Origin: a virus | Reading direction: 5' to 3' (one strand) | DNA: 35,342 bases | Virus record (IMG/VR): IMGVR_UViG_3300042556_000041 | Coordinates: 1 to 35,342 of that record | Shown: positions 28,972 to 35,342 of the stretch, piece after piece | How positions within the stretch are numbered: the first letter of the stretch is position 1 | How the letters are laid out: every line of letters begins with the position of its first letter | Translations under genes and position numbers: made by a program | The notes under the pieces: generated by a model | What the model was told of the DNA's origin: nothing | Seen by the model: the letters and a program-made list of their open reading frames with translations, nothing else | Databases searched by the model: none

Positions 28972-29868
28972 CTATTTATTAGGCCCAAAAGCTCTCATTG
29001 CCGAGCCGCCAAGACTATACAAACCAGCAGTGTTGGCATTTTGAGCCGCAACTTGTTGGTTGTAACTGTTTGCATCAAATGCGCCTTGCGCCTGTGTTGC
29101 CGCAAAGGTAGGCGCTGCCGCCACATTTGCCCCTTGATACGCTTGAAATTGCGGGTTCTGGATTTGCGATCCAGACATAAGCGCAGTGATCTCATTAAGA
29201 GGCATTTGCCGCCCTTGGATTGCTTGAGCCAAAGCCTGCTGCTGCGCTGTGTTGGCAAACTGACCGCCTTGCAGCGCTTGGTTGTAGCCTTGCGCGTTTG
29301 CCGCCGTGTCCAGATTAATGCCTTGCAACACCGCCTGAGTGCGCTGGTCAGTCTCTTGCTCACCAAGTGACCGAATGGCGTTGTCGTAAGCCTCAGTGCC
29401 TGGCCGCAAACCTTGGTTCACTAAGTTAGTCTCTGTGGTTGTTCTAGCCCGTGCCAGTGAAGGCTCAAGGCGTGACATGATTGCTTCCTGGCCTGTCGTG
29501 CCAGCGTTGACCGGCATTCTGGCAATGTTGCTTGTGTTTAGGCTTGTCTGTACCGCTGGCCCACCAAATGCAAAAGGCTTGTCCAACACAGTGGAAGCCA
29601 TCTGTGTTCCTTTTTCACCAAGGTTTGCAAGGCTTGTTTGTACTCTTTGCTCAGCCTCAAGGGTCTGTTGAGCTTGTGGCGTTAGAGTTTGCCGAATAGT
29701 TGGCACATCGCCATCATAGGAAACAAGCTGAGTTCCGTATGGAGTGTAGGTATTGGGGTTAGACAGCTTTGCGGTAGCGCGAGCCGATTCCAGATTGGAT
29801 GCGCCTTGCGCGACTGCTGCGCCAGCGTAGTCAGGCGCTGGTGGTGGCGTTGGTGCTTTTTTCCCCAT
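28972..29868 (-). CDS. Tail/ejection-associated helical protein
   Basis: This 298-aa protein begins MGKKAPTPPPAPDYAGAAVA, with TPYGTQLVSYDGDVPTIRQT near residues 42-61. A long Gln/Ala-rich helical body with ETNLVNQGLRPGTEAYDNAI near 143-162 follows. These segments match a conserved podoviral protein family that I remember beside tail genes, which is probably packaged in the virion. It overlaps the acetyltransferase gene by 38 bp; the ATG has AGGGGA 7 nt upstream. Confidence 0.75.
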   Translation of the reverse strand: MGKKAPTPPPAPDYAGAAVAQGASNLESARATAKLSNPNTYTPYGTQLVSYDGDVPTIRQTLTPQAQQTLEAEQRVQTSLANLGEKGTQMASTVLDKPFAFGGPAVQTSLNTSNIARMPVNAGTTGQEAIMSRLEPSLARARTTTETNLVNQGLRPGTEAYDNAIRSLGEQETDQRTQAVLQGINLDTAANAQGYNQALQGGQFANTAQQQALAQAIQGRQMPLNEITALMSGSQIQNPQFQAYQGANVAAAPTFAATQAQGAFDANSYNQQVAAQNANTAGLYSLGGSAMRAFGPNK

Positions 29869-30274
29869 ATCTTTCCCCTAAATATTTGCAATCTTTTTTA
29901 GCCAATGTAAACAAAATTAAGTCCCCATCAGCCATTCCATCTTTGACCCTAGCCTCCTCTGTGAAGCCCATCTTCTCGACCAGAGTTATGCTTTTTGCAT
30001 TTGTTGCGTCTACAGGGACAATGATCTTTTTGACATTGCAAACATTGAACGGGTAATCAAAAATTGCAGCTAAGTAGCTTGCAGTGATCCGACCCTCAAT
30101 CGCAATGTGGCAAAAAATTGATTGCCCGTTCCAGTTCTCGTAAATCACGCCAGCAATGATGTCACCATCTTTTGCCAGCCCAATCGCACGGCTGCGTTCT
30201 TCAAAATATCCACCATCAAGCTGTTTGGCAGTCCAGTGACCTACCGCATGATCGGATGTTATTTCAAAGGACAC
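29831..30274 (-). CDS. GNAT-family acetyltransferase
   Basis: This 147-aa protein shows the GNAT layout: a beta hairpin with IIAGVIYENWNG (about 42-53), a central ASYLAAIFDYPFNVCNVKKI, and then DATNAKSITLVEKMGFTEEA (about 85-110), the usual acetyl-CoA region and its following helix. GNAT enzymes move acetyl groups to amines of proteins or sugars. A gene here, in the tail operon, may acetylate a virion or host protein. I use GTG 30274, with GAGG 6 nt upstream; TTG 30286 or GTG 30277 are also possible. It overlaps the stabilisation protein by 11 bp. Confidence 0.75.
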   Translation of the reverse strand: MSFEITSDHAVGHWTAKQLDGGYFEERSRAIGLAKDGDIIAGVIYENWNGQSIFCHIAIEGRITASYLAAIFDYPFNVCNVKKIIVPVDATNAKSITLVEKMGFTEEARVKDGMADGDLILFTLAKKDCKYLGERYGEKSTNATTSA

Positions 30275-31811
30275 CACCGGCCTCAAACACTAGATCGGTT
30301 GCGACCCACTGTAATTGTATTCCCTGAGTGGCAGTTTTCAACAGTGGCGCAAAGGTATAGCCAATTTCTGTTGCCCCCTCCCAATCCGCAAATGGAAGCA
30401 GACCACCGCCCCAAATGCCAGCATCCCAGACGCTAACGTCCCACAAACCAATCTGATTGCCAGCAAAAGTGAGCTGGGCGCTCTGGTCAGCCAGGCTGTA
30501 ATCCACATTGACGTTGCCAAAAATAGACGGATTGCCATCAGAAAACAGGTGATAGCGGATCATCTTGCACTGCTTTTGTGTCGCCGTGCCGTAATTCTGG
30601 AAACTTTGCAGGGCAAAACCTTCAATGTTGGAAGTGTCATCCACAGTGCCGTTCCAAGCCGCCGCCACATATCCATCCCCACCAAAATAGGGATTGTCCT
30701 CGTACAGCTCAAAACAATTGGCGTTCCAGCCGGTAAAGTTGCACCAGCTTTTAGTGATGTTGTTCATCACATACTGCTGCTGCTGCCCTACGGCAATCGG
30801 CACATTCATCAGCAATTGGTTTTCTTTAGGGTAGTAAAGCAGTTGCCACCCAAAGTTAGCGCCGTATGTGGAAATTGCCGTGCTCATGGCGTATTGGATT
30901 TTGTTGGTAATTGACACCCGTGGGTCAAGCCTAGATGACTGCAAAGACCCCGACATTGGCACTACGCCATCTTGCGTAATGACAAGCAAGTCGCCGCCAA
31001 ACTTGGTGTAGCAGCGCCTGCCAATTGGTGCGCCGATCTTGTAAAGGCCGATCTGCGAAATCCCTGTTGGCGTTGTTGGGTCAGTTAATCGCCAAACCAG
31101 TGCCTCGCCGTTGCTGGTAATAAAAACTAGGTAGTCATCCACACCATAGCCAGCGTCCAGCGTCCATGTCATGCCAGCCATGATGTAACCACCCATCTGG
31201 AAGATGCTGGTCATGTCTAGCGCAACAGCCGCCCCGCCAATGGAGTTAACTGGCAAATACCATGCTTTTAGCGTGTCGTTTGTTGTCAGCCAAATGCGGT
31301 TTTTAAACAACGTAATGTTGGCAACAGTTGATGTGTCTATGTTGGTGATGTCGTAGGGCGCTCCATCCCCGTCCTTGTGCCAAGCCGAGCCGTCATAGGT
31401 TCTCAGCTTGTCTGCGCCGTTAACGCACATCAAATAAGATGCCGCTGGTGTGGTGATGTTTGTGTATTGGAATCGTGCGTTTGTCAGGCTTGAGACATCA
31501 GCCGAGCCAATTGCGCCGCCAGCAGTGATGTTGTAGATTTTGTCAACAGCAGCCGCAAATAGCTTGTTCGCCGTGCCAGAGCTGTACGACATCAGCGTTT
31601 CGACTTGACCTGTAATGCCAGTGGCAAACTTTGTGTAGCCGTTTCGCAAAATGACCGAGTTTGTGCCAGGCCAGAAGTTTGTCAGCGTTACCGCATCCAG
31701 AGGCTCCATTGCCCCTAGCGAGTCTCTGGCGTTCCAGCCGCCAATAGGTGCAGCTACCGAGGATGTTTGGCTGCGCTGCGTAGAAGGCGCTTTAGCAAAT
31801 GAGGCAAGCAT
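30264..31811 (-). CDS. Tail stabilisation protein (P22 gp10-like)
   Basis: This 515-aa protein starts at the ATG at 31811, overlapping the preceding TAA (TAATG). It begins with basic residues, then APIGGWNARDSLGAMEPLDA and VTLTNFWPGTNSVILRNGY (about 20-60), a pattern I remember from P22-like tail stabilisation proteins. The body is beta-rich with repeated Trp (YVAAAWNGTVDD; WDVSVWDAGIWGGG). It would bind below the portal-adaptor ring and carry the tail hub. Length and neighbours (portal-adaptor gene directly upstream) support this. Confidence 0.8.
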   Translation of the reverse strand: MLASFAKAPSTQRSQTSSVAAPIGGWNARDSLGAMEPLDAVTLTNFWPGTNSVILRNGYTKFATGITGQVETLMSYSSGTANKLFAAAVDKIYNITAGGAIGSADVSSLTNARFQYTNITTPAASYLMCVNGADKLRTYDGSAWHKDGDGAPYDITNIDTSTVANITLFKNRIWLTTNDTLKAWYLPVNSIGGAAVALDMTSIFQMGGYIMAGMTWTLDAGYGVDDYLVFITSNGEALVWRLTDPTTPTGISQIGLYKIGAPIGRRCYTKFGGDLLVITQDGVVPMSGSLQSSRLDPRVSITNKIQYAMSTAISTYGANFGWQLLYYPKENQLLMNVPIAVGQQQQYVMNNITKSWCNFTGWNANCFELYEDNPYFGGDGYVAAAWNGTVDDTSNIEGFALQSFQNYGTATQKQCKMIRYHLFSDGNPSIFGNVNVDYSLADQSAQLTFAGNQIGLWDVSVWDAGIWGGGLLPFADWEGATEIGYTFAPLLKTATQGIQLQWVATDLVFEAGGVL

Positions 31812-32725
31812 TATGCGGTAGGCCAGTTGCCATCTTGGATGCTCCAAGGCCCGACCAGTGCGTTCATGCCTGCTGGCGCTAGCGACTGTGCAGCCACAGG
31901 CACATCTTGCGCCTTGGTGTAGCTCAGTGTCCTCATAAACTCGCCCAGCTCAATCGCATAGTCAAGTTTCTTGGCCTTGAGGAAATAGTATTTTAGACCG
32001 GCCAGCATCAAGTCATCAGCAAAGACGCAAGTGTCTGAATCGGCTGTGTAAGCTGGTTTTGTGCCTTCAGTGCCGCCAGCAGCGACAACCCAATAGCTGC
32101 CAACATACTCAAAGGCAAAGTTGTAGACAACAGTCAGCGCTTGGAATATACGCAGCTTGTCGTTGTAGATTCGGTAACGCTCCCGTGGGCCTACCGAGAT
32201 GATGCCGCCTTGCAGCCATTGCCACTCTTGGCTGGTCTTTGTGCCAAGGTTGCGCCAGTGGTTTGTTCTGTCCCAATTCGTGTCAGAAATCATCCGGTCA
32301 AAGCCGCCTGGCATTGGGTAGTCTTGCTTTGCAAATGTCAGCGAGACAGCCGCCGTGGAAGTAGTGACCGGCGTGTTCAAAGTTAGCTGAGATGCAGAGT
32401 CAATCGTCAAAATCTCAGAGTAAGCCGCTATGCCCGTGCCAGTGACTACATTGCTCACTTGCAAGCCCGATGTGGTGATGTTGGTGATAACGCTTGAATT
32501 AGCCGTTATATCGCCCGTGACAGTGGTTGCCGCCGTAGTCTGGAAAATGTACGCTTTAACCAACCGCTGCCACTCATAGTCGCGCACCAAGTCTTTGCCA
32601 AGGCGCTGGGCCAAGGCAAGGAGCTGCGCTGTCTGGTTGTTGGAATTGCCAATTACCGCCGCTGGCTGCGACAGTCCCAATTCACCGGAGACTTGATCGA
32701 CTAATTGCAGCAGCGTGTAGGCCAT
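31811..32725 (-). CDS. Head-to-tail adaptor (P22 gp4-like)
   Basis: This 304-aa protein has an N-terminal helical part (LLQLVDQVSGELGLSQPAAV, then LLALAQRLGKDLVRDYEWQR) typical of gp4-like neck adaptors. An inserted beta region (ITANSSVITNITTSGLQVSN) follows, and then the fold resumes with YRIYNDKLRIFQAL and DDLMLAGLKYYFLKAKKLDY. It would close the portal after packaging. The inserted beta-rich segment at about 65-130 is longer than in simple adaptors and may be a surface domain. The stop overlaps the stabilisation protein start. Confidence 0.82.
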   Translation of the reverse strand: MAYTLLQLVDQVSGELGLSQPAAVIGNSNNQTAQLLALAQRLGKDLVRDYEWQRLVKAYIFQTTAATTVTGDITANSSVITNITTSGLQVSNVVTGTGIAAYSEILTIDSASQLTLNTPVTTSTAAVSLTFAKQDYPMPGGFDRMISDTNWDRTNHWRNLGTKTSQEWQWLQGGIISVGPRERYRIYNDKLRIFQALTVVYNFAFEYVGSYWVVAAGGTEGTKPAYTADSDTCVFADDLMLAGLKYYFLKAKKLDYAIELGEFMRTLSYTKAQDVPVAAQSLAPAGMNALVGPWSIQDGNWPTA

Positions 32726-33313
32726 TTACTCCACCAGTTCTTTTTTAGGGCGACCAGCTTTTTTGGCCGTCAACTCTGCAATCATCGCACGAAGTTCAGC
32801 CATTTCAGCATCCTGAGCCTTCAATTTTTCATCAGTCTCAGCACGAATTTTGTCAAACATTTGCGAGTCTTCAGCCGCCGCAATAAACGCCCGTGCCTTG
32901 TCGCGCAGATCGTTAAAGCCCATAATCTTGTTGCCAACAATGTCCGAAAGCTGGGCAAACTGGTCAATGGTGAAGATGTTAAGCGCCTTGAATTCGGCCT
33001 TTTGAGTCTCAGAAACAGCGCTCCACACTTCGATTGGAGTGCCTGGCACTGTTTCTTCCTTCTTTTGCTCAAACCTTGCCCACTCGACAGGGTAGTCCTC
33101 AATATCTTGCTCACGCATTGGCCGGTCAATGGTCAGGGTGTTGTCGCCTGGCACTAGCTTTTTCAAGAAAATGCGCTCTTGAAAGATCGGGCGCTTTTCT
33201 TCAGCCGTTCTAAAGTTGTTTTGCACCTGAACCGCATGGAAAAACACCGCCATCTTGCCGCGATTGCTCTCCATAAATGATTCGTCTGTCCATCCAGCCA
33301 CTTCGTTTTTCAT
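32726..33313 (-). CDS. Neck/tail-region protein with AT-hook-like tail
   Basis: This 195-aa protein contains FLKKLVPGDNTLTIDRPMRE (about 50-69), WARFEQKKEETVPGTPIEVW and AEFKALNIFTIDQFAQLSDI, and a helical end with KAGRPKKELVE. The VPGD...DRP and LNI.T.DQ.A.LSD blocks mark a family common in phages with this tail type. The last GRPKK is like an AT-hook. Abutting the adaptor gene, it may be a minor virion protein. No firm function. Confidence 0.75.
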   Translation of the reverse strand: MKNEVAGWTDESFMESNRGKMAVFFHAVQVQNNFRTAEEKRPIFQERIFLKKLVPGDNTLTIDRPMREQDIEDYPVEWARFEQKKEETVPGTPIEVWSAVSETQKAEFKALNIFTIDQFAQLSDIVGNKIMGFNDLRDKARAFIAAAEDSQMFDKIRAETDEKLKAQDAEMAELRAMIAELTAKKAGRPKKELVE

Positions 33314-34044
33314 GCCATTTCCTTTAGTTGTAGCGCGGTTTCTTGCATTAAACCATCGCCAAAAAATGCAAGCTCTGCATCCTGAGTCTTGATGAATTGC
33401 TCCATCTCGATTGCCGCCTCAAGCATTTGTCGTGTGGTCTGGAACACTCTGTCCCCAGCCTTAACAAATATTTTATCTTGATTTTTGCCCAAATGTGGCC
33501 CTGCATGCCGGTCGGTTAAGTAGCTGCAATCCATGCCGTGAAACTTAAACCGCCGATACCCTAACGCCGCCATCACTTCCATTGCCCTCATGCCAACAGT
33601 CGAGCCACCCGCGATCATGCTGTTTAAGCCTTCTGGATGGTTTGCCGCAACCCATGCCACTGTGTCTAGGTCGTTGCCGTTAATCAAGTGCCACAGACGC
33701 ACGTTATAGCCCTTTAGGGCTTCCCACCAGCTTGGATGGCACACAGTAGCCATCAGGTACGTTGTGGCCTTCTGTGGCCTTTTAAGCATTCTGGCCTTGT
33801 GCTCCCTTGGATCGCAGTCCACATGGAAATCTGGGACGATGCCGCGCTCGACTAGGTAATCATGCGCTCCCGAAACAGTGACGATTGGGCGCTTTATCTG
33901 TTGCCATGTGTCAGCTAGGCTTGGCCCGTAGCAAACAATTGATGCCCATTTATCGTTAAATTTGGTCTTTTTCTTGAGCATTTGCCCATGCGCCTGCGAC
34001 ATTTGGGCATGGCGCTCTGCGTTGCTCAAGACTCCTTGTAGCAT
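33310..34044 (-). CDS. DUF115/MptE-like protein (second copy of the fold)
   Basis: This 244-aa protein has ASIVCYGPSLADTW (about 34-47), SGAHDYLVERGIVPDF (58-73), CDPREH (77-82), IAGGSTVGMRAMEVMAALGY (144-163) and FKFHGMDCS. Residue by residue this matches the N-terminal half of the 543-aa fusion encoded just upstream across the circle junction, so the two are paralogs. The family includes Maf flagellin glycosylation factors. It lacks the added glycosyltransferase part. Start uncertain: ATG 34044 overlaps the methyltransferase gene by 19 bp. Confidence 0.82.
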   Translation of the reverse strand: MLQGVLSNAERHAQMSQAHGQMLKKKTKFNDKWASIVCYGPSLADTWQQIKRPIVTVSGAHDYLVERGIVPDFHVDCDPREHKARMLKRPQKATTYLMATVCHPSWWEALKGYNVRLWHLINGNDLDTVAWVAANHPEGLNSMIAGGSTVGMRAMEVMAALGYRRFKFHGMDCSYLTDRHAGPHLGKNQDKIFVKAGDRVFQTTRQMLEAAIEMEQFIKTQDAELAFFGDGLMQETALQLKEMA

Positions 34045-34628
34045 TCGACCCTCATGTCACGAAATGGAAAATGGTAGCGAGGCTCAAAAAACTCTATGCG
34101 CTGCATGCCCACAGACTCCAACATCTGGCTCAATGGAACTTGAAACCAGCCCCAATGGTGGCACATCGCTTCGTTCTTATATTTCGGGTCGCCGTACAGC
34201 GCATTCAGGGTCATAAATGGCTGCAAAGGCTCTTTGTTGGTCACGCAGTTGTGAACATAGGCAAACACCTTGTCCATGCAGGGCAGCTCTAGGATCATCT
34301 TGCCGTCAGGCTTTAGCACCCGTTTCCACTCAGTCAGCAGATCAGCGACTTCCCACTCGTAAAAGTGCTCTAAAACATGAATCGCAGCCACGGCATCAGC
34401 CGAATCAGACGCAATTTCCAGCTTTCGCAGATCGCATTTAATGTCTGAGACATCCGAATAAAGATCGACATTTATCCATCCGTCCCATTTTTTCGTTCCG
34501 CATCCAAGGTTGTAGGCCGTCTTGTAGCTATCTTCCACTTGGCGCTTAGTGTTTGCGGCGAGAATTTTTCCGTCACGAAAGACTGCGCCTTCGATATGAG
34601 CCGGTTTGCTTTGTTCTTTAAAGTCCAT
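34026..34628 (-). CDS. Class I SAM-dependent methyltransferase
   Basis: This 200-aa enzyme has motif I YNLGCGTKKWDGWINVDL (about 39-56), the acidic loop, AIHVLEHF (82-89) and RVLKPDGKMILELP (103-116), the usual class I plan for small methyltransferases linked to glycan genes. It lies between the two DUF115 genes, so it probably methylates a sugar or lipid made or placed by them. Its first 52 codons overlap the end of the fusion gene in another frame. The start ATG has AAGGA about 10 nt upstream. No DNA-methyltransferase motif (such as NPPY) is visible. Confidence 0.85.
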   Translation of the reverse strand: MDFKEQSKPAHIEGAVFRDGKILAANTKRQVEDSYKTAYNLGCGTKKWDGWINVDLYSDVSDIKCDLRKLEIASDSADAVAAIHVLEHFYEWEVADLLTEWKRVLKPDGKMILELPCMDKVFAYVHNCVTNKEPLQPFMTLNALYGDPKYKNEAMCHHWGWFQVPLSQMLESVGMQRIEFFEPRYHFPFRDMRVECYKES

Positions 34629-35322
34629 TCAATGCCGTCCTTGATGTTGCCAATGTAGATCGGGAAACCCTCTAGCGCAGGGTGAGGCTCTGCCACCACA
34701 AAGCAACCCTGTCGGATCGCCTCAATTGCTCTGTTGGCGCTCTTGTAAGTCTCTGTAGCGGGTAGCACCACAATGTCAGCTTGTGCAAACTCTTTGAGCA
34801 TGGTCTTTTTTGACCACGGAATTGACCCTGCAAAGTTGGACACCACCCGTAGGTGATAACCCGCTATCTCAGGCAAAATGCGCTCTAGGCTTGCTCTGTT
34901 AACTTGATGACCATACCACAACAGGTTAACACCCTTGCAATGAGGCTTCTTCAACGGGTACTCAAACGGGTCAGGAATGACCACGGCATCACGCCCCAGC
35001 ACCTTGATGCGCCTTGCCATCTCCTCAGTGGGGCAAGTGACCACATCGGCCAGGCGCAGCGCCTCTTGGTAGTGCATCCAATCAAAGTGGTCATCGCAAA
35101 AGTCCACCACAATCCATGCGCCCCGTGCCTTGGCCCGTGCCATGTCCATCAGCTCTTGCGCTTGGGGCTTGGCAAACACCAGCGTGTCAGCCGTCAGGTC
35201 GTTAAGGCTGGCCCAATCCCCTGCCGGTATCTTGGCACGATAGCGCCAGCTTGCCGATTTGTTGTCGCCCCAATGAATGAACGATGTGCGTGTGTTTAGC
35301 TCTTTGCGCTTGTCAATCAGCC
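34472..35322 (-). CDS. DUF115 + glycosyltransferase fusion, C-terminal part (starts at 907 through circle)
   Basis: This is the same gene as 1-907; the frame enters from 35322 and ends at 34472. The part encoded only here (residues 303-543) looks like a glycosyltransferase of the GT-B type: AWIVVDFCDDHFDWMHYQEA and CPTEEMARRIKVLG (middle region), VVIPDPFEY, LLWYGHQVNRASL, and ADIVVLPATETYKSANRAIE then CFVVAEPHPALEGFPIYIGN as the donor-binding lobe. The end overlaps the methyltransferase gene by 157 bp. A GTG at 35179 would give a false, truncated 235-aa protein if the circle is ignored. Confidence 0.85.
35197..35322. repeat. Terminal overlap, right copy
   Basis: These bases are identical to 1-126. 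Counting this copy once gives a circular genome of about 35,196 bp. Confidence 0.95.
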
Positions 35323-35323
35323 T

Positions 35324-35342
35324 AATGATACGGCGACCACCG
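35324..35342. other. Illumina P5 adapter remnant (not phage DNA)
   Basis: The last 19 bases, AATGATACGGCGACCACCG, match the start of the standard Illumina P5 adapter. They replace the genomic sequence seen after the same repeat at 127 onward. The T at 35323 is also non-matching. Confidence 0.95.

Noticed and set aside
35197-35322. True direct terminal repeat as in T7-like phages
   Set aside because: It lies within an intact coding frame, is short, and abuts adapter sequence; circular overlap explains it better.
1-35342. CRISPR array, tRNA genes, integrase or attachment site
   Set aside because: I found no regularly spaced repeats, no tRNA-like cloverleaf and no recombinase motif in any sizeable frame.

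Overview
The window is an essentially complete tailed-phage genome (class Caudoviricetes, P22-like podovirus architecture) that assembled as a circle. Positions 1-126 recur exactly at 35197-35322, and one reading frame runs without a break across the junction, so the unique circular genome is about 35,196 bp. The last 19 bases (35324-35342) are the Illumina P5 adapter and are not phage DNA. The likely host is a Gram-negative bacterium. Several small early genes resemble my memory of phages of freshwater Burkholderiales, but that host guess is weak inference. I see no integrase, tRNA, DNA polymerase, helicase or primase.

Layout. Almost everything is read leftward (minus strand) as one long chain of overlapping genes, starting at a divergent control region near 15.37-15.53 kb. 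Leftward from there come a Cro-like regulator, two small overlapping genes, a RusA resolvase, two conserved phage proteins of unknown role and an HNH protein. A 324-bp stretch without a convincing gene follows (12918-13241). It has a perfect consensus promoter and many perfect RNA stems, so it may encode a structured RNA. Next are a phage family annotated as DUF5856, a glycosyltransferase and a 737-aa polyvalent protein. The head module follows: TerS, TerL, a small beta-rich protein, a P22-type portal, a fibre-like protein, two small proteins, scaffold, major capsid protein and decoration-like protein. A hairpin that could act as terminator or attenuator comes after the capsid genes.

Through the circle junction the chain continues into a glycan-modification cassette: a 543-aa DUF115 plus glycosyltransferase fusion, a methyltransferase and a second DUF115 protein. 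After it come the neck and tail genes (gp4-like adaptor, stabilisation protein), a GNAT acetyltransferase and four putative internal/ejection proteins. A free-standing HNH homing endonuclease lies on the opposite strand. Then come the tail-fibre genes (bead repeats, a C1q-like head domain, XkdW-like small protein) and a lysis cassette rich in small membrane proteins that ends in an M15 peptidase.

The only rightward operon (15533-18874) holds the early genes: small proteins, an ERF annealing protein, a YqaJ/lambda-type exonuclease and a small protein ending in an SSB-like acidic tip. An internal terminator is followed by a winged-helix protein, further small proteins and an NrdR-like zinc ribbon. 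The recombination set (exonuclease, annealase, SSB-tip protein, RusA) suggests recombination-dependent replication that borrows the host replisome.

The least familiar elements are the candidate structured RNA at 12920-13234 and the DUF115/glycosyltransferase/methyltransferase cassette inside the virion operon.
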